NCBI GenBank assembly: GCA_030681035.1
Contig: JAUXUI010000032.1
Location: 1-64,000 of the forward strand
Source: Lysobacteraceae bacterium
GTDB lineage: Bacteria > Pseudomonadota > Gammaproteobacteria > Xanthomonadales > Xanthomonadaceae
DNA: 64,000 bases
Direction: 5' to 3'
Positions 47,857 to 58,872 of this stretch are shown here, piece by piece. Position 1 is the stretch's first letter. Each line of letters opens with the position of its first letter. Position numbers and translations under genes: made by a program. The notes under the pieces were generated by a model. The model had not been told where the DNA came from, did no database searches, and was given only the letters and a program-made list of their open reading frames with translations.

Positions 47857-48636
47857 TTACGTTTGAGCTGCCAATACCCGGCCTGCAAACTCCGCGAATA
47901 CATTGCGGATGCTCGTGGCCGAAGACAGCGCACGGCTGCTGGCGCAGTTCGCGACGCTCAGCTCCAATGCTGCAGCGGAGTAGAGCTGGCGTTCGACCAA
48001 CCGTTCGCACAAAACCTGATAGCGCTGGGCGTAGGACGCGGAGCGAAACTCATCGAACACGCGAAAGTGCGGTTCATCACAGCGTACGGCTGCGAGCGAT
48101 GCGTCGCATTCTTCCAGCAGCATCAGCCAGGCGAGAAACGGTGGCCGTGGGTCGGACTGCATGCTGGGGTTCAGCAGCGCCGCACTGGATTCGCGAACAC
48201 GGTTGCGACTGGGGCGAGGAGCGTCGCCATAGGCGCCGTGATGGTGCGCAACCCACAGGTCGGCAGCGGAACCGATCGCTTCTTCGCTACGGTTGTTGAA
48301 ATTGTTGCCAAAGGATCCGACTTGCGATTTGAATTCGAATACCGCCAACAGCCTGCGCTCGTGGATCACCAGCGCATCCCAGTTTTTGGTGGCGCGAAAA
48401 AAACCGGGCAATACGAGTTGGGACTTGCGTGTGTACACGGCCGATGCGGGTAACCCGCAATGCCCGCTCACGTGCTCGACCAAGCCAACAAATCCATCCA
48501 TGTTCTTGCCGCTGACCACGGCATCGCGAGCGCCACCCTGCTTGCCGACGTTATCTGGCGCGCGTGCCTGCCAAAACTGTCGCACTGCGTCGGCAGCCCG
48601 CGTGTCGAAATCAGCGGGCAACAACGACGGCTTCAT
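47857..48636 (-). CDS. PaeR7I/XhoI-type type II restriction endonuclease
   Basis: A 259-residue restriction enzyme matching PaeR7I (246 residues): [85 protein letters not shown], then [35 protein letters not shown]. The catalytic PD-(D/E)xK-type core is [20 protein letters not shown] (D...ExK). PaeR7I and XhoI cut CTCGAG, so that is the likely site. The start ATG at 48636 overlaps the methylase stop (ATGA); a longer frame upstream is the antisense of the methylase. Confidence 0.93.
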   Translation of the reverse strand: MKPSLLPADFDTRAADAVRQFWQARAPDNVGKQGGARDAVVSGKNMDGFVGLVEHVSGHCGLPASAVYTRKSQLVLPGFFRATKNWDALVIHERRLLAVFEFKSQVGSFGNNFNNRSEEAIGSAADLWVAHHHGAYGDAPRPSRNRVRESSAALLNPSMQSDPRPPFLAWLMLLEECDASLAAVRCDEPHFRVFDEFRSASYAQRYQVLCERLVERQLYSAAALELSVANCASSRALSSATSIRNVFAEFAGRVLAAQT

Positions 48637-50405
48637 GGGCGGCCCTTGTTCAACCGCGTCGTCACTTGGGCCGCATCGGCGATGCGACGCACAAGCTCTG
48701 CCTCCGAGGGGCTCACGCCGTACAACGTGAATACCGGGGCGTCCACGGCAGTCTGGTCGCGTGCGCCGGCAGCCGCAATCAATGCGACGCGCAGTTGCTC
48801 CGAAACCTGCTCCCAACGCGGCAAGCGAATGCGGCGCAGGTACTGTGCCTGGAAACGCAAGAAACCACCCGCCATGCGGGTGCAATACGCTGCCACCGTC
48901 ATCACGGTAATCGACGAGCGCAGTACCGTCTGCAAGGCGCGCAAGTCCCAGACATCGGACGTGATGTAGTACAGGTTGTGATGCGGGTAGTACTGGCCCG
49001 GATCGAGTACCACAGTGGATTCGCCCTTGATATCCGGAATCAACAACTTGTGTTGCTGCACAAGCCCCGGATAGATGCGATCGATGGTGCGATACCAGCC
49101 ATCTGCGCTGCGCATGGCAACATGACGCGCAGCAACGGCGCTTCGGTGCCGTTCGAGATAGGCGGCAAAACGCGGGTAGTCCGCCAGGTTCGCCAGGCGA
49201 CCGTCGGGCTCGAACGGATTCAACACGCCCCTGCCCTGCCAACACACGCCATCGCGCGTGAGATCGCGCGCCATCACCAACGGCAACTTGCGCGACTGCT
49301 CGACCGGCAGCGCATCGAATTCCGCGATGAAAACACGGTCGCAACCGGTCGCGACACCGATGCCCACCTTGCACTTGGCCTGCTCCAGCGTCGGCAATTC
49401 GGACTCCAGACGACGCAACAGGTCAAGCTGAGGCAGGTCGTCAAACAACCATGGCGCGTCGCCGCGATCATGCAGCGATACGTTGCTTACCCACTCTTGT
49501 TGCGGCGAGACTGCCAACAACGCCTTGCTTACCGCAGCCAGCGGCATGTCCCGTAACGCGCGCGGATGCGCCACTCGCGTGTATGCCGAGGCCGTAGTTG
49601 GTTCGGCGTTAGCCGGTCGTCGCACGATGGTGATCGCAGGATAAGCGGCAACATCGGTATGAAAAGCATCAACCCCTTCCATGTCGATAAAGTGGCTGAG
49701 GTGGAAGCCCTGAGATATCTTGCGTCGCAATGGGCCGCCGTAGCGGTTTTTCAACCACCGATTGGCGCAGATGAACCCGAGTGTGCCGCTTGGGGCCAGC
49801 AGGTCGAGCGCGCGCTCGAAGAACGGCACGTACAGATCGGCGCGATCGTAGAGTGTGCGAAAGCGGCTGCGATACTCGCTCAGCAGCGGTGCAGGGATGC
49901 GCTCCTGGCGAACGTAAGGTGGATTGCCGACGACGATGTCGAATTCATTGTCGAAGGCGCACAACAGGAAGTCGTCGCAAATCAACCAGGCGTCGCACAG
50001 AGTGTGTGCATCCGTTTCGCTCAGCCCAGCGCGAGTCAACTGCTGCACCAGCCGCTGCAATGTCCCGGCGTGGCTGGCTGGGTGCAGCTCCACGGCTCGT
50101 ACCGCATCGCGCAGGTCGTCACACGCATTGCGCAAGTTCGCAACGCTGTGCCGATAGGCTGTCAATAGTCGTTCGACTACCGGCAACAGGAAATCGCCAT
50201 CGCCAAATGATGGTTCCAGCAATCGCATGCGATGTAGCGGTCGGTCGCTGCAATAGCCCGAAAGATCAAGCATGGCCGCGACCACTTCTGGCCGAGTAAA
50301 AACCGCTCCACGCTCACTACTCCCGTCACCCGCCATTTGCCGCAACGCAGCGGTGACCGCAGGTGAGCGCCATGCAGGGCCGAGGCTGTCGAAAAGCAGG
50401 GTCAT
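48633..50405 (-). CDS. PaeR7I-type adenine-N6 DNA methyltransferase
   Basis: A 590-residue gamma-class adenine methylase like M.PaeR7I and M.XhoI. Motif I is [20 protein letters not shown] (residues 62-81) and motif IV is [25 protein letters not shown] with NPPY at 161-164, followed by [17 protein letters not shown] and [19 protein letters not shown] in the target-recognition part. It protects the adenine in the site cut by the partner enzyme encoded just downstream. Both its ends overlap neighbours by ATGA. Confidence 0.94.
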   Translation of the reverse strand: MTLLFDSLGPAWRSPAVTAALRQMAGDGSSERGAVFTRPEVVAAMLDLSGYCSDRPLHRMRLLEPSFGDGDFLLPVVERLLTAYRHSVANLRNACDDLRDAVRAVELHPASHAGTLQRLVQQLTRAGLSETDAHTLCDAWLICDDFLLCAFDNEFDIVVGNPPYVRQERIPAPLLSEYRSRFRTLYDRADLYVPFFERALDLLAPSGTLGFICANRWLKNRYGGPLRRKISQGFHLSHFIDMEGVDAFHTDVAAYPAITIVRRPANAEPTTASAYTRVAHPRALRDMPLAAVSKALLAVSPQQEWVSNVSLHDRGDAPWLFDDLPQLDLLRRLESELPTLEQAKCKVGIGVATGCDRVFIAEFDALPVEQSRKLPLVMARDLTRDGVCWQGRGVLNPFEPDGRLANLADYPRFAAYLERHRSAVAARHVAMRSADGWYRTIDRIYPGLVQQHKLLIPDIKGESTVVLDPGQYYPHHNLYYITSDVWDLRALQTVLRSSITVMTVAAYCTRMAGGFLRFQAQYLRRIRLPRWEQVSEQLRVALIAAAGARDQTAVDAPVFTLYGVSPSEAELVRRIADAAQVTTRLNKGRP

Positions 50406-51013
50406 GGCTCGATTCCGACCAGCACCAGTGGTACACCGGGGACTCCACGACCGTTACGAATGACGTTGTACAACTCGCCTTCGTAATAGGCCGGGCCCGA
50501 CGACATATGCTGCTGCATCGACTTCATCGGCAGGATTTCGATGCCGACGTCGATGTGGTCGCCCACATAAAATGCAAGGTGCTTGACGAACAGGTCATAC
50601 GCGACAAAGGCATACTTGCCAAATTGGACTTCTACAGCCACACGGTCCTTCACGAAATCAGTCTGATTGTAACTTGCAATGGCGCGTTCTCCGGCCGCCT
50701 CGATGTCATGCTTTTGCTCGGCAGGTGGCTTGGCCAAGGTCTGCCGGATCAGGCGTTGATCGCGCGTCACCCAATATGAAACCCGGCTTTCTTGCCAGCC
50801 CGCCACACCAAGCCGTTCCTGGAACGCAGCATTCAACGCTTTCGGGTTGTATTTCATCTGCCCGGCCATGCGCACTTCCTTGCTTACCTTGGTCTTCATC
50901 GTGTGCGCGTCAATACCGGCGACAACGGCTTGTATCTCCTGCCAGAGCTGTGGTCGATGGACCAACAGGTATTCATGGCCGTTGAGATGTGAGTAGATTT
51001 CGGCGATTTTCAC
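50402..51013 (-). CDS. BglII/BstYI-type restriction endonuclease
   Basis: A 203-residue protein of the BglII/BstYI family. The catalytic core [31 protein letters not shown] carries D119, E128 and Q130, the D...E-x-Q pattern in which glutamine replaces the usual lysine, as in Bgl[52 protein letters not shown] is also characteristic. Expected targets are AGATCT or RGATCY. The start is a GTG that overlaps the upstream methylase stop (GTGA). Confidence 0.9.
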   Translation of the reverse strand: MKIAEIYSHLNGHEYLLVHRPQLWQEIQAVVAGIDAHTMKTKVSKEVRMAGQMKYNPKALNAAFQERLGVAGWQESRVSYWVTRDQRLIRQTLAKPPAEQKHDIEAAGERAIASYNQTDFVKDRVAVEVQFGKYAFVAYDLFVKHLAFYVGDHIDVGIEILPMKSMQQHMSSGPAYYEGELYNVIRNGRGVPGVPLVLVGIEP

Positions 51014-52059
51014 TTGCCGTCCCCATAGCGCGACGCCGATTCAAGGAGGCGCAATTGATCGGATCGTGCCGCCTTGCCAGCCTTTGTGCGTGTAGCGTTT
51101 GACGCCGATGACTCGCTTGGCTCTTTCCTCAGCAGCCATGGCGCGCTGGTCAGTGCCTGCCCGGCTTCGGCAGGATCGAACACGGCGGTGTTGCGATCCC
51201 TCACCGGCAGACGGCCTTGTGCAGCAGCATGCACGCGGTCGATGGCAATATCCACGTAGCCGCGCACCAATTCGGCACCAGCCCCGCGTCGTCCATTACG
51301 CACCGCTGCGGCCATCGTGGTACCGACACCGGCATAGGGATCGAGCACCCAGTCGTTCAACCGCGACAATGACAACACCAAACGTTCCACCAATTCCACC
51401 GGAAACTGACAGGGGTGTTCGGTCTTTTCCACGTGATTGCTTTTCACGTTCGGAAATATCCAGACATCACCGGGATTCTTGCCGAGTGGATTGCAAGAAT
51501 ACTGCCCTGCTTTGGGACCCTTGAAGTATTTCTTGCCGGGATATTTCTGCGGCACCCGGATCGGGTCTAGGTCAAAGTGGTATTCGTCGGACTTGGTGAA
51601 CCAGCAGATCGTCTCGTAGCGACCCGATAGCCTCTTGCTGCAATGCAGACCATGCTCGAAATGCCACACGATCCGATTGCGCAGTTTGAGTCCATGCGAG
51701 GCAAACAAGGGATACAACGCAATGTCGAGCGGTACAATGCTGCCGGACTTGCCTTTGTCGATATAGTTGCCAACTTGCCAGCATAGACTGCCGCCAAGCG
51801 CCAGTACGCGCACGCATTCGGCGATGATCGGCGCCTGCTCTTGCAGGTACTGATCGAGACTGGTGCGCGATTCGTAGGACTTGCCGACATTGTAGGGTGG
51901 CGAGGTAACGATCAACTGGATTGCCTGATCGGGTATCTGTCGCAACAAATCCCTGCAGTCACCGTGATACACCACCGCCTGCGCAGCAGGATCAAACCGA
52001 CTGCTCACCACTTGCTTCGGGTGTTCCTGTGCTGCCTTGGTATCGCCGTCACCCCTCAA
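51010..52059 (-). CDS. beta-class (cytosine-N4 type) DNA methyltransferase
   Basis: A 349-residue methylase. Motif IV LIVTSPPYNVGKSY (TSPPYN at residues 52-57) comes first and the SAM motif LDPYAGVGTTMAAAVRNGRRGAGAEL last, the beta-class order; TSPPY is usual for N4-cytosine enzymes. M.BglII is of this type, so it pairs with the BglII-like nuclease downstream. The start is uncertain: a TTG at 52059 overlaps the nrdJb stop as TTGA, in line with the other junctions of this operon; a GTG at 52011 is the alternative. Confidence 0.88.
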   Translation of the reverse strand: MRGDGDTKAAQEHPKQVVSSRFDPAAQAVVYHGDCRDLLRQIPDQAIQLIVTSPPYNVGKSYESRTSLDQYLQEQAPIIAECVRVLALGGSLCWQVGNYIDKGKSGSIVPLDIALYPLFASHGLKLRNRIVWHFEHGLHCSKRLSGRYETICWFTKSDEYHFDLDPIRVPQKYPGKKYFKGPKAGQYSCNPLGKNPGDVWIFPNVKSNHVEKTEHPCQFPVELVERLVLSLSRLNDWVLDPYAGVGTTMAAAVRNGRRGAGAELVRGYVDIAIDRVHAAAQGRLPVRDRNTAVFDPAEAGQALTSAPWLLRKEPSESSASNATRTKAGKAARSDQLRLLESASRYGDGK

Positions 52060-52820
52060 CCGCACTTGGAGTAGCCGCAGTTCAGGCAGGTGGCGCAGCC
52101 GTCCATGATGATCGTGGCCTTGGTGTTGCACTTCAGGCACATGCTGGCGCTGGGCGGAAAGCTGGTGCCATCACCGGTCACCGATACGTCGTCGGAAGCT
52201 GGCTTTATGCTGGTGGTTGGGGCGGACTCAGTGTTCTTTTTTTTTGCACGCGATTCGTAGGCGGCGCGTTTGTCGGCAATCAGCCGCTTCTGGCCGTCGC
52301 TGAGCTCGTCATCGACGATCAGGCCGATCGACTTCATGTGTTCTTCCACCACCGCGCCGATTTCGGCCACGATCGATGGCATATAAACGCCGCCGGCCTT
52401 GAAGTAACCACCGCGCGGGTCGAACACGGCTTTCATTTCATCGACCAGGAAGGTGACATCGCCGCCCTTGCGGAACACCGCCGACATGATGCGGGTGAGC
52501 GCCACGATCCATTGGAAGTGGTCCATGTTCTTGGAGTTGATGAACACCTCGAACGGACGCCGCAATTCGTGTTCGGTGCCGGGATTGAGCACGATGTCGT
52601 TGATGGTGACGTACATCGCGTGCTCGACCAGTGGCGACTTGATCTTGTAGGTAGAACCCACCAGCACCTCGGGGCGCTGCAGCCGCTCGTGCATCTGGAT
52701 CACTTCGGCGCCCGCGAATGGGGGCTGCGCGGCTACCGGCTCGGCAATCGCTTCGGCCACTTGCTGCTCCGGCTTGGCAATGCTGTAGCTCTTGATTTTC
52801 TTGTTGATCTTCACGGTCAT
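52056..52820 (-). CDS. nrdJb: ribonucleotide reductase class II, NrdJb subunit
   Basis: A 254-residue protein corresponding to NrdJb of Pseudomonas, the detached C-terminal part of the B12-dependent ribonucleotide reductase. The TSCPD-type domain (RPFEVFINSKNMDHFQWIVALTRIMSAVFRKGGDVTFLVDEMKAVFDPRGGYFKAGGVYMPSIVAEIG) is followed by a disordered linker. A cysteine-rich tail CLKCNTKATIIMDGCATCLNCGYSKCG carries the redox cysteines that re-reduce the active site. nrdJa lies 0.9 kb upstream, with a histone-like gene between. Confidence 0.93.
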   Translation of the reverse strand: MTVKINKKIKSYSIAKPEQQVAEAIAEPVAAQPPFAGAEVIQMHERLQRPEVLVGSTYKIKSPLVEHAMYVTINDIVLNPGTEHELRRPFEVFINSKNMDHFQWIVALTRIMSAVFRKGGDVTFLVDEMKAVFDPRGGYFKAGGVYMPSIVAEIGAVVEEHMKSIGLIVDDELSDGQKRLIADKRAAYESRAKKKNTESAPTTSIKPASDDVSVTGDGTSFPPSASMCLKCNTKATIIMDGCATCLNCGYSKCG

Positions 52821-52953
52821 CGGGGGTGTTTCCTTGCACGACTGAGTGTGACAACACCAATTGATCGGCGCTGTGTTGCTTTAGGCCTGCTGCGGAATGC
52901 CGCGCCTTCCGGTCAAGGCGCGGCTTCCATTTTCAACGCGGGTTGCGCGCGCT

Positions 52954-53586
52954 TCAGCGCGCCTTGGCTGCTTTTTTTGCCAGCGCCTTTTTTGCGCCCG
53001 GTTTTTTCGCTACGGCCTTCTTCGCTGGTGCCTTCTTGGCGACCGCCTTTTTGGCCGTGGCCTTCTTCGCTGGCGCAGCCTTCTTCACCGGCTTTTTGGC
53101 AGGAGCGGTGGCCTTGTGTACCGTGCTGCGTGCCTTGCTCACCGCCCTCTTCACCGCCTTCACGGCCTTGCCCTCGGCCTTTTTGGCTTTACCGACCACT
53201 TTCTTGACTGCTTTTTCGGCCTTGCCTTCAAGCTTCTTGGCTTTGCCTACGGCTTTCTTGACCGTTCTCTCCGCTTTGGCTTCGGCGTTTTTCACTTTGC
53301 TTACGGCCTTCTTCACCGATTTTTCGGCTTTGCCTTCCATACGCTTGGCTGCACCCACGGCCTTTTTGACCGCTGCCTTGGCTTTTTTCACCGTCGCCTT
53401 GGCTTGCTTTTTGGCGCTGCTTGCGCGCTTGGCGACTGCCTTGCGTGCCTTGCTGACCGCCTTCTTGGTATCTGCGACAGCCGTTTGAGCACGTTGTGCG
53501 ACGGCACTACCCACCTGCATGGCGGCATCGCTGACGCGCTCTGCATCAGACGACATCCCGGATGTAACTCCATTGCCATTGCTCAT
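52954..53586 (-). CDS. AlgP/histone H1-like lysine-alanine-rich protein
   Basis: A 210-residue DNA-binding protein. After a short N-terminal region (SSDAERVSDAAMQVGSAVAQRAQTAV) it is a long run of KKA/AKK units, first as KAVKKAVGKAKKLEGKAEK-type repeats and then as APAKKATAKKAVAKK, ending KKALAKKAAKAR. This is the eukaryotic H1-like tail seen in AlgP (AlgR3) of Pseudomonas. The ATG at 53586 follows GAGGAGGGG. It sits between nrdJa and nrdJb on the same strand and may share their transcript. Confidence 0.88.
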   Translation of the reverse strand: MSNGNGVTSGMSSDAERVSDAAMQVGSAVAQRAQTAVADTKKAVSKARKAVAKRASSAKKQAKATVKKAKAAVKKAVGAAKRMEGKAEKSVKKAVSKVKNAEAKAERTVKKAVGKAKKLEGKAEKAVKKVVGKAKKAEGKAVKAVKRAVSKARSTVHKATAPAKKPVKKAAPAKKATAKKAVAKKAPAKKAVAKKPGAKKALAKKAAKAR

Positions 53587-53722
53587 AAAGCCCCTCCTCG
53601 GTTCGGGCGAAAGTTGAGCGACTCGATTACTCGATTCCGGCGTTGGCGCCCAGCGCCGGTGTGTCATCGACACCATGCTAAATCTACTCTTTGTTGCGAC
53701 AAAAATCCTCCTCTGCACGCAA

Positions 53723-56700
53723 TCAGAACTTGCCGTAGTAGCCTTCCTTGAGCGCATCGAACAGATTGGCCGCGGTGTGCAACTCGCCGTCGTATTCAAT
53801 CTCCTCGTTGCCACGCGCCTCGACTACCGACCCATCCTCCAGCTCGAAGCGGTAGGTGGTGTTTTCCAGATCGGTTTCCTTCACCAATACACCCTGGAAT
53901 GCGGCCGGGTTGAAGCGAAACGTGGTGCAGCCCTTGAGGCCCTGCTCGTGGGCATAGCGATAGATGTCCTTGAAGTCCTCGTAACGGTAGTCGGTAGGGA
54001 CATTCGCGGTTTTCGAGATCGACGAATCCACCCATTTCTGTGCGGCAGCCTGGATATCGACGTGCTGCTTGGGCGACACATCATCGGCGGCGATGAAGTA
54101 CTCGGGCAGGCGGGTCTTGGCGTCGTCGCTGTAGGGCATCGCGTCGGCGTTGACCAAGGTGCGGTAAGCAAGCAACTCGTAACTGAAGACCTCGACCTTT
54201 TCCTTGCTCTTCTTGCCTTCACGGATCACGTTGCGACTGTAATGGTGGGCAAAACTGGGCTCGATGCCATTGGAGGCATTGTTGGCCAGGCTCAGCGAAA
54301 TGGTGCCGGTAGGCGCAATCGAGCTGTGATGGGTGAAGCGCGCGCCCACTTCTGCCAGCTCGGCGACCAAATCCGGCGCAACCTCGGCGATGCGCTGCAT
54401 ATAACGGCTGTAGCGTGCATGCAGCGCCTTGCCACTGATTTTTTCACCCACGCACCAGCCGTCGGTCACCATTTCCGGGCGCTGGCGCAGCATCGCCGCA
54501 CTCACCGTAAACACTTCGCCCATGATCGGCGCCGGGCCTTTCTCGCGTGCCAGCTCCAGCGCCATTTCCCAACCGGCCACGGCCATCTCGCGCGCCACGC
54601 GTTCGGTAAACTCGCAGCTTTCAGGGGAGCCGTATTTCATGCCGAGCAGGGTGACGGCCGAGCCCAGGCCGAGGAAGCCCATGCCATGGCGGCGTTTGCG
54701 CGCAATCTCGTCGCGCTGCTGTTGCAGCGGCAAACCATTCACCTCAACCACGTTGTCGAGCATGCGCGTGAATACCCGCACCACTTCTTTGTATTCGTCC
54801 CAGTCGAAACTGGCTTTTTCGGTGAACGCATTGCGGATGAACTTGGTGAGATTGACTGAGCCGAGCAAGCAGGCGCCATAGGGTGGCAAGGGTTGCTCGC
54901 CGCAATTGTGTGCGTGCAATCCGTTGCCATCAAAGGTGTTGATGCCAGGCACCTGCACGTCATAAACGTCTTCGACACCCCCATCGCGCACGGTAGTCAC
55001 CGTCGCCACGAAACGTTCCCGATTCAGGGAACGCTGGTAGCTGCCCAGCAGGCGTTCCAGGCGGTCGCGCTTGTCGCTATCCGCGAATCCGATGAGACGC
55101 GCAAATTGCGCAACATTGTCGCCCGCGATGACCAGCTCATGTTGGGCTTGGGTAACGTACTGCGCGTAATCGCCGCGCCCGTTGGGCAACGATGCGGTTC
55201 CGGCAAGACGACGCTCGCGGTAAATGCGCGACGCCACGCCCAGACGCAGCAGCATGCGTTGTACCGCTTCCAGGCGAGCGGCATCCGACTGCGACAGGCG
55301 TACGCTAACGCCCTTGAGTTGACTGCCTTGCACCGAGCCGTCGCTATCGAACAAACCACGCAAAAAACCGCGCTGGAAATCGCTGGATGCGCGCTCCATC
55401 GCCGGCGTAATTGCCTTGTTGCCCGGCGTCATGCCGACTTCAGCGGCCAGATGCTTCAACGCGGCCGTCGCCATGCGGTATTCATTGCGGCCAGCGACGC
55501 CATGGAACCCATCGAAATCGCTGCGATGCGGAAGCGTCCGGGCGGCGTGCTCTGTCGCCGCCATCAGTGCCCATGCCCCGCGCGTCAACGCTTCTTCGCC
55601 ACCATTGGCAGCCATGGCCGGGCCATATACCGACAGCACCGCCTTGTCCTGCTTCAACGTGCCATCGCCAACCAGCATGCCGAGCAGAAAACCCTCATCG
55701 AAGGTATGGCGACCCGCCCATTGCGCATTGCCGCGATGATTGTTGAGCAGCACTTCGTCGCCTGCCTCAAGCTCGCCCGCTGGGCACCAAGCCGTGTCCA
55801 GCGACCATCGCGTGTGGCGCACGACCTTGCGCACGCGATGATCGGCGGTCAGGCGCAGCGCATGGCCTTCGGCCGTCGCCAACGTCACGACGGGTTTGCT
55901 CGCCGTGCGGAAGAATCCCTCAACGGTGCTGGGATGATCCTGACCATCGATACGTGCGGCAAACGGCACACCGATCAGGTCAGCAACTTGTCGTGGACCC
56001 TCGCTGGTATGCACCCAGGTGTCGACGGTAACGCACGGGTTGGTCGCACGAATCTGCTCGCACCACCAGTTGTTGTTCATCTCGTTGACGCGGTCGATCA
56101 GGATGAAGCCGGGCTCGGCGAAATCATAGGTGGAAGCCATAATCAGATCCCACAAGCGCTTGGCGCGGATGCGGTTGTAAATCTTGCAGGCCACCAGGCC
56201 GTCGTCGCGGGTGACATAGTTGCGGCTGGTTGGCCACTCGCGCCAGATCACCTGCTCGGGGTCGGTCAGATCAATCTCGGACTCTTCCTTGACGTGTACC
56301 GGAAACAGCAGCGGCCAGTCGGCATCGGTTTGCACCGCGTGCATAAACTCATCGGTGATCAACAACGACAGGTTGAACTGACGCAACCGGCCGTCCTCGC
56401 GCTTGGCCGAAATGAACTCCTTCACATCGGGGTGGCCGACATCGAAGGTGCCCATCTGCGCGCCGCGGCGGCCGCCAGCCGAGCTGACGGTGAAGCACAT
56501 CTTGTCGTAGATATCCATGAAGCTCAGCGGCCCGGAGGTGTACGCACCGGCACCGGAGACATACGCGCCGCGCGGGCGCAGGGTGCTGAACTCGTATCCG
56601 ATTCCACAACCGGCCTTGAGGGTGAGGCCGGCCTCATGCACTTTGTCGAGGATGCCATCCATCGAATCCTCAATGGTGCCCGACACTGTGCAGTTGATGG

Positions 56701-57004
56701 TGGAGGTGGCCGGTTTATGCGCGCGCGCGCCGGCATTGGACGTAATGCGCCCGGCCGGGATCGCACCACGGCGCAATGCCCAGACAAAACGCTCATACCA
56801 ATATGCGCGCAGATCCGCGCTCGGCTCGGCTTCGGCCAACGCTTTGGCAACCCGCTTGTAAGTGTCATCGATGGTGACATCGACCGGGTCGCCCTGCTTG
56901 CTGGTGAGACGATATTTCTTTTCCCAGATATCCTGCGACGCCGGCTGCATGGGAATGTCCCGCGCCACGTCCGGTTTCACAGCGGCAAGGCGTGCCGTAT
57001 TCAT
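53723..57004 (-). CDS. nrdJa: ribonucleotide reductase class II, NrdJa subunit with intein
   Basis: A 1,093-residue precursor of the adenosylcobalamin-dependent ribonucleotide reductase large part, which reduces ribonucleotides to deoxyribonucleotides. After removal of a 377-residue intein (residues 324-700) the mature chain is about 716 residues. Landmarks are STINCTVSGTIEDSMDG with the N-terminal active-site cysteine, LKAGCGIGYEFSTLRPRG, ATNP directly before the intein and CGEQPLPPYGACLLGSVNL directly after it, and APTGTISLSLANNASNGIEPSFAHHYSR. The start at 57004 follows AAGGAG. Two NrdR-like boxes lie about 180-230 bases upstream. The C-terminal cysteines are in the separate nrdJb. Confidence 0.95.
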   Translation of the reverse strand: MNTARLAAVKPDVARDIPMQPASQDIWEKKYRLTSKQGDPVDVTIDDTYKRVAKALAEAEPSADLRAYWYERFVWALRRGAIPAGRITSNAGARAHKPATSTINCTVSGTIEDSMDGILDKVHEAGLTLKAGCGIGYEFSTLRPRGAYVSGAGAYTSGPLSFMDIYDKMCFTVSSAGGRRGAQMGTFDVGHPDVKEFISAKREDGRLRQFNLSLLITDEFMHAVQTDADWPLLFPVHVKEESEIDLTDPEQVIWREWPTSRNYVTRDDGLVACKIYNRIRAKRLWDLIMASTYDFAEPGFILIDRVNEMNNNWWCEQIRATNPCVTVDTWVHTSEGPRQVADLIGVPFAARIDGQDHPSTVEGFFRTASKPVVTLATAEGHALRLTADHRVRKVVRHTRWSLDTAWCPAGELEAGDEVLLNNHRGNAQWAGRHTFDEGFLLGMLVGDGTLKQDKAVLSVYGPAMAANGGEEALTRGAWALMAATEHAARTLPHRSDFDGFHGVAGRNEYRMATAALKHLAAEVGMTPGNKAITPAMERASSDFQRGFLRGLFDSDGSVQGSQLKGVSVRLSQSDAARLEAVQRMLLRLGVASRIYRERRLAGTASLPNGRGDYAQYVTQAQHELVIAGDNVAQFARLIGFADSDKRDRLERLLGSYQRSLNRERFVATVTTVRDGGVEDVYDVQVPGINTFDGNGLHAHNCGEQPLPPYGACLLGSVNLTKFIRNAFTEKASFDWDEYKEVVRVFTRMLDNVVEVNGLPLQQQRDEIARKRRHGMGFLGLGSAVTLLGMKYGSPESCEFTERVAREMAVAGWEMALELAREKGPAPIMGEVFTVSAAMLRQRPEMVTDGWCVGEKISGKALHARYSRYMQRIAEVAPDLVAELAEVGARFTHHSSIAPTGTISLSLANNASNGIEPSFAHHYSRNVIREGKKSKEKVEVFSYELLAYRTLVNADAMPYSDDAKTRLPEYFIAADDVSPKQHVDIQAAAQKWVDSSISKTANVPTDYRYEDFKDIYRYAHEQGLKGCTTFRFNPAAFQGVLVKETDLENTTYRFELEDGSVVEARGNEEIEYDGELHTAANLFDALKEGYYGKF
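54905..56035 (-). other. intein with LAGLIDADG homing endonuclease, in nrdJa
   Basis: A 377-residue intein inserted between ATNP and CGEQ, exactly at the catalytic cysteine that is also the +1 residue needed for splicing. Block A begins CVTVDTWVHTSEGPRQVADLIG (Cys1). Block B is GHALRLTADHRVRKV with the TxxH. The endonuclease blocks are GFLLGMLVGDGTL and RGFLRGLFDSDGSVQGS. Blocks F/G are VEDVYDVQVPGINTFDGNGLHAHN ending in His-Asn. All splicing residues are intact, so it should be active. Confidence 0.93.
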
Positions 57005-57184
57005 GTCAGATAGTCTCCTTGAACTCCCGATGACCGTCGGGATAGCGGATGACAGGGGCACGCCGGGGGCTGCGTGCAAATGTAGAGGTAGGGGCTCAGG
57101 CTCAGCGCGAAAAACGAGGCACATACGGTGCCGGGCCACGCCTTGCAATGGCTGCGGCTGATACCGCCGCATGGAAAGCACCAA

Positions 57185-57231
57185 CCCAATCAGTAGGGTT
57201 AATCATCCCCAATAACCCCTATATGTTGTGT
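57185..57231 (-). promoter_or_regulatory. two NrdR-like boxes upstream of nrdJa
   Basis: Box 1 (57216-57231, minus strand ACACAACATATAGGGG) matches 13 of 16 positions of the NrdR consensus acaCwAtATaTwGtgt. Box 2 (57185-57200, ACCCAATCAGTAGGGT on the plus strand) matches 11. Their centres are 31 bp apart, three helical turns, the usual NrdR spacing. No cobalamin-riboswitch core was seen in the 180-base leader. Confidence 0.65.
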
Positions 57232-57470
57232 GAAGCGTCGTCCAAATTACCCCTGAGCCGAGCGCATGTCAACAAAAACCAAGCCCGATTCAAGCGAAAT
57301 TGGACTTGCAATTTCCGGCATCGCCCGCACAACCAGAGCGTGTCCGCTATTGCCGAGAAAAGCCGTTACCGCCGCATCGACACATCATGAACCGCGACAG
57401 AGCCGGCTTTTGTCAAACCGCCATCGGCGAGGATCGGTCGCATTGTCTCCTACTGTCAGGATTTCGCGTT

Positions 57471-58841
<1,371 letters not shown>

Positions 58842-58872
58842 TTTCCACTTGAAGCCTGCCGCGCGAGCCTCG

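Noticed and set aside
48637-49374. N-terminal extension of the PaeR7I-like nuclease to 505 residues
   Set aside because: The extra residues are the antisense of the methylase gene and have no nuclease-like text; the ATG at 48636 with its 4-base overlap is the natural start.
52236-52244. T9 run in nrdJb as another frameshift or phase-variable tract
   Set aside because: It is in frame, coding for three lysines in a linker, and the gene is intact on both sides.
57005-57184. Cobalamin riboswitch before the B12-dependent reductase
   Set aside because: I looked for the conserved B12-box core in the 180-base leader on the minus strand and found none.
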